Source of the DNA: Lysobacteraceae bacterium PS02340
Lineage (GTDB): Bacteria > Pseudomonadota > Gammaproteobacteria > Xanthomonadales > Xanthomonadaceae
Length of the DNA: 64,000 nucleotides
Reading direction: 5' to 3'
Assembly: GCA_029959605.1 (NCBI GenBank)
Contig: JASCOC010000003.1
Location: forward strand, 124,001 to 188,000
Under the pieces are notes generated by a model, which worked only from the letters and a program-made list of their open reading frames with translations, did no database searches and had not been told where the DNA came from. Position numbers and translations under genes: made by a program. Shown here in pieces: positions 26,921-36,104 of the stretch; positions within the stretch are counted from its first letter, which is position 1, and each line of letters opens with the position of its first letter.

Positions 26921-27973
26921 TTACCTGCCGACCGGCACAACCTCTTCCTCGACATCCACCACTGGCGTCACCACCCGCCGCGTCGCCTTCTCCAGCTGCG
27001 CCAGCGCCACCTTGCCCGCCGCCTTCGCTTCCAGTGCCTGCTGCTGCACCTGGCAGAGCGTCTGCATGTGGTCGGCGTCGAAGTTCAACCGCTCGATCAG
27101 GAAATCGACGAACGCGCGCACCTTCGGTGACACGAGACGGCCGCCAGGGAACACGGCGTTGAAGTCGACTTCCGGGCCGGTCCAGCCGGCGAGCACGCGC
27201 TGCGCCATGCCGGCTTCGACGAAGGCCTTGGCCATCACGTCGCCGGTGAGCATCAGGCCTTCGCCCTTGATCAGCGCCCAGTTGAGCGCGGCGGGATCGT
27301 TGGCGACGAGTTGCGGGTTGACCGGAAAGTCGCGCAGCGCGCGGCCGTCGGTGAGCGACCAGATGAAGCGGTTGTTGGCGTTGTGGCTCTTGCGCATCAC
27401 CAGCGTGCGGTGGTGCTGCAGGTCATCGGGGTGCAGCGGTTCGCCGTGCTGTTCGATATAGGACTGGCTGGCGAACACCTGCGTGCGCAGGCTGCCGAGC
27501 TTGCGGGCGACGAGGTTGGAATCGGGCAGCGTGCCGATGCGCAGGGCGAGGTCGGCTTCGCCTGCGATCAGGTCGAGCTTCTCGTTGCCCATGTGCATGT
27601 CGAGCTGGATCTCGGGGTATTGCGCCTGGAAGTCGCCGAGCAGCGGCGCGATCCAGGTGATGCCGATCGAGTACGGCACGGTGAAGCGCAACCAGCCGCG
27701 CGGGCCGCTCTGCAATTGCGCGACCGCGCTCTCGGCATCTTCGAGTCCGCGTGCGATGCGCTGGCAATGCTCGTGATAGATGCTGCCGGCTTCGGTCAGG
27801 CCCAGCCGGCGCGTGGTGCGGTTGAGCAGGCGCGCGCCGAGCCGCTGTTCGAGTTCCTGCACCTTGCGGCTGACCGTGGTCTTGGGCAGACCAAGCGCGT
27901 TGGCGGCAGCGATGAAGCTGCCCTGCTCGACCACCTTGACGAAGATCAGGGTCTCGTTGAGATCGTGTGCCAT
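26921..27973 (-). CDS. LysR-family regulator (CrgA-like) with C-terminal extension
   Basis: A 350-residue transcription factor. The N-terminal winged HTH (residues 1-62) includes SFIAAANALGLPKTTVSRKVQELE. The effector-binding domain includes DLIAGEADLALRIGTLPDSNLVARKLG, typical of the CrgA-like subgroup. After the normal end of the fold, near residue 300, there are about 45 extra residues (Gln/Ala/Lys helix, then VVTPVVDVEEEVVPVGR), making it longer than usual. It is divergent from the efflux operon starting at 28355 and is its likely regulator, with palindromes in the shared spacer. Confidence 0.9.
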   Translation of the reverse strand: MAHDLNETLIFVKVVEQGSFIAAANALGLPKTTVSRKVQELEQRLGARLLNRTTRRLGLTEAGSIYHEHCQRIARGLEDAESAVAQLQSGPRGWLRFTVPYSIGITWIAPLLGDFQAQYPEIQLDMHMGNEKLDLIAGEADLALRIGTLPDSNLVARKLGSLRTQVFASQSYIEQHGEPLHPDDLQHHRTLVMRKSHNANNRFIWSLTDGRALRDFPVNPQLVANDPAALNWALIKGEGLMLTGDVMAKAFVEAGMAQRVLAGWTGPEVDFNAVFPGGRLVSPKVRAFVDFLIERLNFDADHMQTLCQVQQQALEAKAAGKVALAQLEKATRRVVTPVVDVEEEVVPVGR

Positions 27974-28027
27974 GTGGAACTCCGGGAGCGGGGGCGCGCA
28001 GGGTGCGCGGCGGATTGGACCGTGACG

Positions 28028-28042
28028 GGGATAATTATTCCC
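28028..28042. promoter_or_regulatory. Candidate operator, gggataattattccc
   Basis: A nearly symmetric 15-mer with the self-complementary centre ataattat flanked by ggg/ccc. The AT-rich centre stands out against GC-rich DNA. It may be a LysR half-site or overlap a -10 box. Confidence 0.4.
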
Positions 28043-28048
28043 TCGAAT

Positions 28049-28067
28049 GGGGACTAATCAAGTCCCC
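28049..28067. promoter_or_regulatory. Candidate operator, ggggact-N5-agtcccc
   Basis: Perfect 7-bp inverted repeat (28049-28055 and 28061-28067) with spacer aatca, 7 bp from the preceding palindrome. Position and symmetry fit a regulator-binding site for the divergent LysR protein. Confidence 0.5.
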
Positions 28068-28354
28068 TTTCGAGGCGGATGATCTGCGGCATCCCCCAAG
28101 TCGACGCCGCCCATGTCCGCCCCCCGTCCCGCCGCGCCCCCTGCGCCACGCCCCGCGACCGCCCCCGCGCGTCGCCGCGGGCTGCGCATGGAAATCCCGC
28201 CGAATCAATCGTCTAGCGCCCGAATCGCGACCCCCAAGCGGCTCCAGGCCGGCCATGCCGGCTGGGGCTGGCTGTGGTCCTGGCTGCCCGGCAATGCCCG
28301 CCGCCGCAGTGCCCCGGCGTCGATCGAAGACCGGTTTTCGGGAGACAAAATCCC

Positions 28355-29185
28355 ATGAAAGGGACAATCAAGGCGCCGCTGGTGATTGTTGGCGCCACCG
28401 GGATGGTCGGAACGCGCGTGGTGGCGCAGGCCGTGGCCGCCGGGCGTCGCACGATCGCGGTCGCCAACGACGCCGAGGCGCTCGACCAGCTCAAGCTTCA
28501 ATACGGCGCGGCGCTGACCACGCTGTTCGCCGATATCCGCAGCGACGGTGACGCGGCCGATCTCGCCACACGCCTGCGCGCACTGCCCGGCCCGGCGCCG
28601 GGTGCGGTGATCGCGGCGATCCGTGGCGCGGCGGGCAGCCAGCGTGTGCTCGATGCGCCCGCGGACTTCCTGCGTCGTCGTCTCGACGAGGATCTGCTGC
28701 CGCATCTCTCGATCGCGCGCCATCTGCTGCCACTGCTCGCCACGCAGCCGCGCGCCGGCTATGTGCTGGTCGGCGGTCCCGGCGCGGACCATCCGTGGTC
28801 CGGCTACGGCCATCACTCGATCGGCGCGTCCGCGCTGCGGATGCTGGCGCGGGTGCTGCACGAAGAAGCCCGCACGCTGCCGGTGCGCGTGCAGATGCTC
28901 GCCGTCGATTCGCCGGTGCGCTGCGATGCCAATGCCGCCCATGCGCGCGCGCAGTGGCCGGACGTCGATGCGATCGCCGACCACGCGTTGCGTCTGGTCG
29001 ATGGCGCCGCGAATGCCGACGTCGCCCTCGTGCGCTTCCCGATCGGCGCGGCCGTGCGCCCGCCCGGCCTGTCCGACGACCTCGACGTCGGCCCCTGCGC
29101 ACCCACCCATTCCCACCAGACCGATGCCAGCGCCCTGCTGCGTCGCCTCGCCACTGCCGCCTCCCCCCAGGAATCACGCTCATGA
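28355..29185 (+). CDS. NAD(P)-binding Rossmann protein (SDR/NmrA-like), first gene of the efflux operon
   Basis: A 276-residue protein with the dinucleotide-binding motif VIVGATGMVGTRVVAQA, then a fold consistent with atypical SDR proteins (ADIRSDGDAADLATRL; YVLVGGPGADHPWSGYGHHSIGASALRMLARVL, containing a Tyr but no clear YxxxK). Catalytic activity is therefore uncertain. Its TGA overlaps the ATG of the adaptor gene by 4 nt, so it belongs to the efflux operon. A sensing or substrate-modifying role is inference. Confidence 0.75.
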   Translation: MKGTIKAPLVIVGATGMVGTRVVAQAVAAGRRTIAVANDAEALDQLKLQYGAALTTLFADIRSDGDAADLATRLRALPGPAPGAVIAAIRGAAGSQRVLDAPADFLRRRLDEDLLPHLSIARHLLPLLATQPRAGYVLVGGPGADHPWSGYGHHSIGASALRMLARVLHEEARTLPVRVQMLAVDSPVRCDANAAHARAQWPDVDAIADHALRLVDGAANADVALVRFPIGAAVRPPGLSDDLDVGPCAPTHSHQTDASALLRRLATAASPQESRS

Positions 29186-30366
29186 TCCGCTCCCACATCA
29201 GCCCGCGCGCGTGGCGCGCACTCACTGCGACCGGTCTCGCCGTGGCCGTTGCACTCGTCGTCGCCGGTTGCGACACCCAGGCCCAGGAACAGAACCAGCC
29301 GCCACCGCCGGATGTCGGCGTCGCCGCCGTGCTGTCGGAACAGGTGCAGGACTGGAACGACGCCACCGGCCGCATCGCCGCGATCGAAAGCGTCGAGCTG
29401 CGCCCGCGCGTCAGCGGGTACGTGCAGCGCGTGGCCTACGCCGAGGGCGATGAAGTGAAGCAGGGCGACCTGTTGTTCGTCATCGACCCGCGTCCGTATC
29501 GCGCCGCGCTGCAGCGCGCGGAAGCGGAACTCGCCCGTGCCCGCGCCGATGCGCAGCTGGCGACCACGCGTCACACCCGCGCACAGCAGCTGATCGATGC
29601 CAGCGCGATCTCGCGCGACGATTTCGAAGCCCGCAGCGCCGGTCGCGCCGAAGCCGAAGCCGCGGTGCGCGGCGCGCAGGCCGCGGTCGAAACCGCACGA
29701 CTGGATCTGGCGTTCACCGAAGTGCGCGCGCCGGTCGCCGGTCGCGCCGGTCGCGCGATGCTGACCACCGGCAATCTCGCCCAGGCCGATGCGTCGATGC
29801 TGACCACCGTGGTCTCGCAGGATCCGGTGCACGTCTACTTCGAAACCGATGAGCGCACCTATCTGCGCCACCAGGCGATGTCGCGCGCCGGGACGCGCAC
29901 CAATGCCGACAACGCGGTGCGCGTGGGTCTGGCCGACGAGACCGGTTATCCGCATGCCGGCACCGTCGACTTCCTCGACAACCAGATCGATCCCACGACG
30001 GGCACCGTGCGCGCCCGCGCCGTGCTGCCGAATCCGGACCGTCGCTTCACCCCGGGCCTGTTCGCCCGCGTGCAGCTGGAAGGCGCGGCCGCGCGGCCGG
30101 CGATCCTGATCGACGACAAGGCGGTGATCACCGACCAGGACCGCAAGTTCGTCTACGTCGTCGGTGAGGACAACACCGCGCAGCGTCGCGACATCGTGCC
30201 GGGCCGCATCGTCGAGGGCCTGCGCGTCGTCGAATCCGGCCTCGCCGCCGGCGACCGCGTGATCGTCAACGGCGTGCAGAAGGTCTTCATGCCGGGCATG
30301 CCGGTCGCGCCGAAGGCGGTCGCGATGCGTGGCGGTGCGCCGGTCGAGGCCGTCGCGAAGCGCTGA
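29182..30366 (+). CDS. RND efflux periplasmic adaptor (membrane-fusion) lipoprotein, MexE-like
   Basis: A 394-residue lipoprotein (signal ending VVAGC) with MFP architecture: barrel-sandwich halves (VELRPRVSGYVQRVAYAEGDEVKQGDLLFVIDP and LAFTEVRAPVAGRAGRAMLTTGNL) around a coiled-coil hairpin (about residues 115-170). Beta-barrel (VHVYFETDERTYLR) and membrane-proximal domains (KFVYVVGEDNTAQRRDIVPG) follow. It links the inner-membrane pump to the outer-membrane factor encoded downstream. The sequence is of the MexE/AcrA family. Confidence 0.92.
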   Translation: MIRSHISPRAWRALTATGLAVAVALVVAGCDTQAQEQNQPPPPDVGVAAVLSEQVQDWNDATGRIAAIESVELRPRVSGYVQRVAYAEGDEVKQGDLLFVIDPRPYRAALQRAEAELARARADAQLATTRHTRAQQLIDASAISRDDFEARSAGRAEAEAAVRGAQAAVETARLDLAFTEVRAPVAGRAGRAMLTTGNLAQADASMLTTVVSQDPVHVYFETDERTYLRHQAMSRAGTRTNADNAVRVGLADETGYPHAGTVDFLDNQIDPTTGTVRARAVLPNPDRRFTPGLFARVQLEGAAARPAILIDDKAVITDQDRKFVYVVGEDNTAQRRDIVPGRIVEGLRVVESGLAAGDRVIVNGVQKVFMPGMPVAPKAVAMRGGAPVEAVAKR

Positions 30367-30381
30367 CGCGCGCTTGACCCA

Positions 30382-30430
30382 CACCTCTCCCTTCGGGAGA
30401 GGTCGGCGCGCGCAGTGCGTCGGGTGAGGG
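30382..30430. repeat. REP-like element (copy 2)
   Basis: Hairpin acctctccc ttcg ggagaggt, followed by cggcgcgcgcagtgcgtcgggtgaggg, lies immediately downstream of the adaptor stop. It is the same family as 16222-16272. Confidence 0.65.
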
Positions 30431-30453
30431 TGAGGCGTCACCGTTGAAACCCC

Positions 30454-30517
30454 GCCCTCATCCGCCCCTCCGGGGCACCTTCTACCCCGAGGGCACGTTG
30501 TCCCAGAGGGAGAAGGG
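30454..30517. repeat. REP-like element (copy 3), inverted relative to copy 2
   Basis: It begins gccctcatccgcccctccgg and ends ccagagggagaaggg, with ggggcacctt and taccccgagg between. With copy 2 it forms an inverted pair in the 209-bp gap between the adaptor and pump genes, where it could stabilise or attenuate the operon mRNA. Confidence 0.65.
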
Positions 30518-30575
30518 CTTGCCGTTCCCGCGTTCTTTTCTCTGCGGCCCCCGCGCCGCCCACAAGGATTTCCCC

Positions 30576-33500
30576 GTGGACTTCTCCCGCTTCTTCATCG
30601 ACCGGCCGATCTTCGCCGCGGTGCTGTCGATCCTGATCTTCGCCGGCGGCCTGATCGCCATCCCGCTGCTGCCGATCGGCGAATACCCCGAGGTCGTGCC
30701 GCCCTCGGTGGTTGTGCGCACCGTGTATCCGGGCGCCAATCCGAAGGTGATCGCCGAGACGGTGGCGACGCCGCTCGAGGAGGCCATCAACGGCGTCGAG
30801 GACATGATGTACATCAAGTCCGTCGCCGGCTCCGACGGCGTGCTGCAGCTCACCGCCACCTTCAAGCCCGGCACCGATGCCGACGAGGCGGCGGTGCGCG
30901 TGCAGAACCGCGTGGCCCAGGCGCTCGCGCGACTGCCCGAGGATGTGCGCCGGCAGGGCGTGACCACGCAGAAGCAGTCGCCGGTGTTCCTGATGGTCGT
31001 GCATCTGACCTCGAGCGATGGCCGCTACGATTCGCTGTACCTGCGCAACTACATGCGCCTGCACGTCAAGGACGAGATCGCGAAGATCTCCGGCGTCGGC
31101 GATGCACAGGTGTTCGGCGGCGGCGACTACGCGATGCGTCTGTGGCTCGACCCCGACAAGATCGCCGCGCGCGGCATGACCGCCAGCGACGTGGTGCGCG
31201 CGGTGCGCGAGCAGAACGTGCAGGTCTCGGCCGGCCAGCTCGGCGCCGAACCGATGCCCAACGGCAGCGACTTCCTGCTGCCGATCAATGCCAAAGGCCG
31301 TCTGGAAACCGTCGAGGAGTTCGGCGACATCGTGCTGAAGTCCGGCGCCGACGGTGAGCTGGTACGTCTGGCCGACGTCGCCCGCATCGAACTCGCCGCC
31401 GGCGACTACACGCTGCGCGCACGTCTCGACGGCAAGAACGCGGCGGCGATCGGCGTCTTCCAGGCGCCAGGTGCGAACGCGCTCGAGATCCGCGACGGCG
31501 TGGTCGCGACCATGGAGCAGTTGCGGCCTTCGCTGCCGCCGGGCGTCGAGATCCAGTCGATCTACGACACCACGATCTTCGTGCGCGATTCGATCAAGTC
31601 GGTCGTCGTCACGCTGATCGAAGCGACGCTGCTGGTGGTGCTGGTGGTGATCCTGTTCCTGCAGACCTGGCGCGCGTCGATCATTCCGCTGCTGGCGGTA
31701 CCGGTGTCGATCGTCGGCACGTTCGCGGTGCTGTACCTGCTCGGCTATTCGATCAACACGCTGACCCTGTTCGGACTGGTGCTGGCGATCGGCATCGTGG
31801 TCGACGACGCGATCGTGGTGGTGGAGAACGTCGAGCGGCACATCGAACTCGGCGCCACGCCATTGGAGGCCGCGCATCTGGCGATGCAGGAAGTCTCCGG
31901 CCCGATCATCGCGATCGCGCTGGTGCTGTGTGCGGTGTTCGTGCCGATGGCGTTCCTGACGGGTGTGACCGGCCAGTTCTACAAGCAGTTCGCGGTGACC
32001 ATCGCGATCTCGACGGTGATCTCGGCGATCAACTCGCTGACCCTGTCGCCGGCGCTCGCCGCCAAGCTGCTGCAGCCGCACGGCGCGCCGAAGGATCGCC
32101 TGACACGCATCATCGATCGTCTGTTCGGCTGGCTGTTCCGCCCGTTCAACCGCTTCTTCAACCGCAGCTCGGAGCGCTACGAAGGCGCGGTGTCGCGGTC
32201 GCTGGGTCGTCGCGGTGCGGTGTTCCTGGTCTACGCGGTGCTGCTGGTCGGCGCGGGCGTGATGTTCAAGGTGGTGCCGGCCGGCTTCATTCCGGTGCAG
32301 GACAAGCTGTACGTGATCGCCGGCGTGAAAATGCCCGAGGGCGCATCGATCGAGCGTACCGATGTTGTCCTCAAGAAGATGGCCGCGCTCGCCAGTGAAG
32401 TCGACGGTGTCGCCAGCGAGATCGCGTTCCCGGGCCTCAACCCGCTGCAGTTCACCAATACGCCCAACAACGGCGTGATCTTCTTCACCCTCGATCCCTT
32501 CAGCGAGCGCTCGCGCACCGCCGAAGAGATCACCGCCGAGCTCAACCAGAAGTTTTCGACGATCCAGGAAGGCTTCACCTTCGCCTTCATGCCCCCGCCG
32601 ATCCAGGGCCTGGGCAACGGCTCGGGCTGGTCGCTGTTCGTCCAGGACCGCACGCGTCTGGGCTACGGCGAACTGCAGGCGGCCGTGCAGGCGTTCCAGG
32701 GCGCGGCGATGCAGACGCCGGGTCTCGGCTATCCGATCAGCAGCTACCAGGCCAACGTGCCGCAGCTCGATGCCGACGTGGATCGGGTCAAGGCGAAGGC
32801 GCAGGGCGTGCCGCTGACGGAGCTGTTCGACACGCTGCAGACGTATCTGGGGTCGTCCTACGTCAACGACTTCAACATGTTCGGCCGCACCTGGCAGGTC
32901 ATCGCCCAGGCAGACGGCCAGTTCCGCGACGAGGTGGGCGACATCGCCAACCTGCGCACGCGCAATGCGGCCGGCGAAATGGTGCCGGTGGGTTCGATGG
33001 TCAACGTGCGCCAGACCTATGGTCCCGACCCGGTGATCCGCTTCAACGGCTATCCCGCGGCCGACCTGCTGGGCGATGCCGATCCGCGTGTGCTGTCGTC
33101 GGGCGAGGCCATGGCCAAGGTCACCGAACTCGCCGGGCAGGTGCTGCCGGCCGGCATGGGCATCGGCTGGAGCGATCTGAGCTACCAGCAGTCGAACCAG
33201 AGCGGCGCGGCGATGGTGGTGTTCCCGCTCGCGGTGCTGCTGGCGTTCCTCGTGCTGGCCGCGTTGTACGAGAGCTGGTCGCTGCCGCTGGCGGTGATCC
33301 TGATCGTGCCGATGACGCTGCTGTCCGCCCTGTTCGGCGTGTGGCTGGCGGGCGGCGACAACAACGTGTTCGTGCAGGTGGGGCTGGTCGTGCTGATGGG
33401 CCTGGCATGCAAGAACGCGATCCTGATCGTCGAGTTCGCCCGCGAACTGGAAATGCAGGGCAAGGGCATCGTCGAGTCCGCGCTGGAAGCCAGCCGCCTG

Positions 33501-33755
33501 CGTCTGCGCCCGATCGTCATGACCTCGGTCGCCTTCATCGCCGGCACCGTGCCGCTGGTGCTGTCGACGGGTGCAGGCGCGGAAGTCCGCTCGATCACCG
33601 GCGTCACCGTGTTCGCCGGCATGCTGGGCGTGACCCTGTTCGGCCTGTTCCTGACGCCGGTGTTCTACGTCGCGCTGCGCAAGCTCGCGAACACACCGGT
33701 GGTGTCGCACAAGCCGGTGGCGCATCCCGCACCTGTCAGCAGCACGCACGCATGA
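30576..33755 (+). CDS. RND multidrug efflux permease, MexF/OqxB-like
   Basis: A 1059-residue proton-driven inner-membrane pump. It begins VDFSRFFIDRPIFAAVLSIL with a GTG start (30576) preceded by an aagga box. Twelve membrane segments surround two large periplasmic loops. GLVLAIGIVVDDAIVVVENVER carries the proton-relay Asp pair of TM4, and LMGLACKNAILIVEFAREL is the TM10 motif with its Lys. Many segments (QTWRASIIPLLAVPVSIVGTFAVLYLLG) closely follow MexF/OqxB. The likely role is export of antibiotics or aromatic/quinolone-like compounds; substrates are not readable from sequence. Confidence 0.95.
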   Translation: MDFSRFFIDRPIFAAVLSILIFAGGLIAIPLLPIGEYPEVVPPSVVVRTVYPGANPKVIAETVATPLEEAINGVEDMMYIKSVAGSDGVLQLTATFKPGTDADEAAVRVQNRVAQALARLPEDVRRQGVTTQKQSPVFLMVVHLTSSDGRYDSLYLRNYMRLHVKDEIAKISGVGDAQVFGGGDYAMRLWLDPDKIAARGMTASDVVRAVREQNVQVSAGQLGAEPMPNGSDFLLPINAKGRLETVEEFGDIVLKSGADGELVRLADVARIELAAGDYTLRARLDGKNAAAIGVFQAPGANALEIRDGVVATMEQLRPSLPPGVEIQSIYDTTIFVRDSIKSVVVTLIEATLLVVLVVILFLQTWRASIIPLLAVPVSIVGTFAVLYLLGYSINTLTLFGLVLAIGIVVDDAIVVVENVERHIELGATPLEAAHLAMQEVSGPIIAIALVLCAVFVPMAFLTGVTGQFYKQFAVTIAISTVISAINSLTLSPALAAKLLQPHGAPKDRLTRIIDRLFGWLFRPFNRFFNRSSERYEGAVSRSLGRRGAVFLVYAVLLVGAGVMFKVVPAGFIPVQDKLYVIAGVKMPEGASIERTDVVLKKMAALASEVDGVASEIAFPGLNPLQFTNTPNNGVIFFTLDPFSERSRTAEEITAELNQKFSTIQEGFTFAFMPPPIQGLGNGSGWSLFVQDRTRLGYGELQAAVQAFQGAAMQTPGLGYPISSYQANVPQLDADVDRVKAKAQGVPLTELFDTLQTYLGSSYVNDFNMFGRTWQVIAQADGQFRDEVGDIANLRTRNAAGEMVPVGSMVNVRQTYGPDPVIRFNGYPAADLLGDADPRVLSSGEAMAKVTELAGQVLPAGMGIGWSDLSYQQSNQSGAAMVVFPLAVLLAFLVLAALYESWSLPLAVILIVPMTLLSALFGVWLAGGDNNVFVQVGLVVLMGLACKNAILIVEFARELEMQGKGIVESALEASRLRLRPIVMTSVAFIAGTVPLVLSTGAGAEVRSITGVTVFAGMLGVTLFGLFLTPVFYVALRKLANTPVVSHKPVAHPAPVSSTHA

Positions 33756-33840
33756 GCCACGTCGCACACATTTCCTTCTTCGAGCCAGGCCGCGCCCACG
33801 CGCGCGGCCGCGGCCCGCATTCCCCCATCAGGAGTCATCC

Positions 33841-34590
33841 ATGAACACGTCGTCCCGCATCGCCCTCGTCACCGGTGCCACCCGCGGCATCGGTCTGGAA
33901 ACCGTGCGGCAGCTCGCCGAAGCCGGTGTGCACACGCTGCTGGCCGGTCGCAATCGCGAGCGCGCCGTCGAAGCCGCATTGAAGCTGCAGGCCGACGGCC
34001 TGCCGGTCGAAGCCATCGCGCTCGACGTCACCGATGCCGCCAGCATCGCCGCGGCAGCGAAGACCATCGAAGACCGGCACGGCCGGCTCGACATCCTGGT
34101 CAACAACGCCGGCATCATCGCCGACGATCCGCAGCTCGGCGCCGCCGGCCAGTCGATCGACACCTGGCGCACGACGTTCGAGACCAACGTGTTCGGTCTG
34201 ATCGCAACCACGCAGGCGCTGCTGCCGCTGCTGCACAAGTCGAAGGGCGGCCGCATCGTCAACGTGTCCAGCCTGCTCGGCTCGATCAGCGAGCATCAGA
34301 ACCCCGAGTCCTTCATCTACGACTTCAAGGGCGTGCCGGCCTACAACGTGTCCAAGAGCGCAGTGAACGCGTGGACCGTGCATCTGGCGCACGTGCTCAA
34401 GGACGCCGGCATCAAGGTCAACACGATTCATCCGGGCTACGTGCGCACGGACATGAACAAGGCCGGCGACGAGCAGAACGGCGAACTCGAGGTCACCGAT
34501 GGTGCGCGCACCAGCGTGCGCCTCGCGCTGATCGACGATGCCGGCCCGACCGGCGGTTACTTCTATCTCGACGAGGTGCTGCCGTGGTGA
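33841..34590 (+). CDS. Short-chain dehydrogenase/reductase within the efflux operon
   Basis: A 249-residue classical SDR: cofactor motif VTGATRGIGLE, NNAG (VNNAGIIADD), catalytic Ser in NVSSLLGS and YNVSK (catalytic Tyr/Lys). The carbonyl-reductase-like C-terminus includes HPGYVRTDMNKAG. It lies between the pump and outer-membrane factor genes, and its stop shares one base with the next start. Reduction of a carbonyl substrate or toxic aldehyde linked to the efflux function is inferred. Confidence 0.92.
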   Translation: MNTSSRIALVTGATRGIGLETVRQLAEAGVHTLLAGRNRERAVEAALKLQADGLPVEAIALDVTDAASIAAAAKTIEDRHGRLDILVNNAGIIADDPQLGAAGQSIDTWRTTFETNVFGLIATTQALLPLLHKSKGGRIVNVSSLLGSISEHQNPESFIYDFKGVPAYNVSKSAVNAWTVHLAHVLKDAGIKVNTIHPGYVRTDMNKAGDEQNGELEVTDGARTSVRLALIDDAGPTGGYFYLDEVLPW

Positions 34591-36056
34591 TGCGACCCCT
34601 GATCTCGGTGCTGGCGGCGGCCCTGCTCGCCGCCTGCGCCGTCGGCCCCGAGCACGTGCGGCCGTCGATGGCCGTGCCGCAGAGCTTCGAAGGCACGGCC
34701 GCACCGGATGCGACCGCGGCAACCGCGAGCGCGGCGAACGCGACCGTTGCGCCCGCCGTCGCCGACACCGCGTTCTGGCAGGCCTTCGGCGATCCGCAGT
34801 TGAACGCGCTGGTCGACGACACGCTGGTCGCGAACCACGACCTGCGCATCGCGCTCGCCCGCTACGACCGCGCGAATGCGTTGCTGCGCGGCACGCGCTT
34901 CGACCAGCTGCCGACGATCGATGCCAGCGGCACCGCGAGCAGCAATCGCGCGAGTGCCGACCAGGCGCCCGGCGTACCGCGCGATGCCCGCGACACCGAC
35001 AGCTTCGACATCGGTATCGGCGCGAGCTGGGAACTCGACCTGTTCGGCCGCGTGCGTCGCAGCGTCGAGGCCGGACGCGCCGACGTCTCCGCGAGCGCGG
35101 ACGATCTGCGCGCGTTGCAGGTCGCGATCGTCGGTGAAGTGGCGACGGCCTATCTCGATCTGCGCGGCCTGCAGGAACGCCTGCGCGTGGCGACCGAGAA
35201 CGCCGGCAACCAGCAGCACACGCTGGCGCTGGTTGATGCGCGCCGCAATGCCGGACAGGACAGCGACTTCGACAGCGCACGCGCCTCGGCGCAGGCCGCG
35301 TCGACGGCCTCGCGCATCCCGATGCTGGAAGCCGAGATCGCCGTCGCCACGCATCGCATTGCCGTGCTGACCGGGCGCACGCCCGACGCACTGGGCGCCC
35401 AGCTGAGCGTCGCGCGGGCGCTGCCCGCAGTACCGCGTGCGATCGATCCCGGCACACCGGCCGATGTGCTGCGTGTGCGTCCGGATGTGTCCGCCGCCGA
35501 ACACCGCCTGCACTCGGCGACCGCGCGCGTGGGCGTCGCCACGGCGGACCTGTTCCCGCGGCTCACGCTGGGCGGCCTGATCGGCAGCCAGGCCGGCGAC
35601 ATCGACGCGCTGTTCGGACGCGACAGCGAGACACGACTGGTCGCGCTGGGCATCGACTGGTCGTTCCTCGACATCGGCCGCGTGCGTGCACACATCGCCG
35701 CGGCCGACGCCGACGCCTCGATGGAACTGGCGCGCTACCAGCAGACCGTGTTGCGCGCGCTCGAAGACACCGGCAACGCCCTGGTGCGATTCGACCGCGC
35801 CCACGATGCTGACGTCGAACTCGAACGCGCCGCCCGCGACAGCGCCCGCGCCGCCCAGCTGGCCCGCCTGCGTTTCGACGCCGGCGGCACCAGCCTGCTG
35901 GAAGTGCTCGACGCCGAACGCACGCAGCTGCAGGCCGAGGACGCCTTCGCCGCCGGACGTACGCGCACGGCGACGGGTGCCGTGGCGCTGTATCGCGCCT
36001 TGGCCGGTGGCTGGCCGCAGACATTGCCGGCGCGTGAGACGGCAGGGATGCGCTGA
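34590..36056 (+). CDS. Outer-membrane efflux factor, NodT/OprN family lipoprotein
   Basis: A 488-residue TolC-like channel protein with a lipoprotein signal (ALLAAC then AVGPEHVRP, the usual NodT start). Two outer_efflux_protein repeats follow, with the typical FWQAFGDPQLNALVDDTLVANHDL and the LDLFGRVRRSVEA, LRVRPDVSAAEHRL and LFPRLTLGGLIG motifs. It completes the tripartite pump. The ATG overlaps the preceding TGA by one base. Confidence 0.93.
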   Translation: MRPLISVLAAALLAACAVGPEHVRPSMAVPQSFEGTAAPDATAATASAANATVAPAVADTAFWQAFGDPQLNALVDDTLVANHDLRIALARYDRANALLRGTRFDQLPTIDASGTASSNRASADQAPGVPRDARDTDSFDIGIGASWELDLFGRVRRSVEAGRADVSASADDLRALQVAIVGEVATAYLDLRGLQERLRVATENAGNQQHTLALVDARRNAGQDSDFDSARASAQAASTASRIPMLEAEIAVATHRIAVLTGRTPDALGAQLSVARALPAVPRAIDPGTPADVLRVRPDVSAAEHRLHSATARVGVATADLFPRLTLGGLIGSQAGDIDALFGRDSETRLVALGIDWSFLDIGRVRAHIAAADADASMELARYQQTVLRALEDTGNALVRFDRAHDADVELERAARDSARAAQLARLRFDAGGTSLLEVLDAERTQLQAEDAFAAGRTRTATGAVALYRALAGGWPQTLPARETAGMR

Positions 36057-36104
36057 GGACCATCGCCTCAGATCATTGATCTCGGCTGCTAGTGCTCGGA
36101 GCCC

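Larger units (their letters stand above)
27974..28354. promoter_or_regulatory. Divergent regulatory region between the LysR gene and the efflux operon
   Basis: This 381-bp spacer contains an AT-rich core at 28028-28067 with two adjacent palindromes (listed separately). The remaining part up to 28354 is GC-rich, has no credible gene and may be a long 5' leader of the operon. Confidence 0.5.

Noticed and set aside
30438..33767. Very long open frame (over 1,100 codons) antisense to the efflux pump gene
   Set aside because: It mirrors the pump gene; its translation is His/Arg/Gln-rich low-complexity sequence as expected from the complement of high-GC codons, with no domain.
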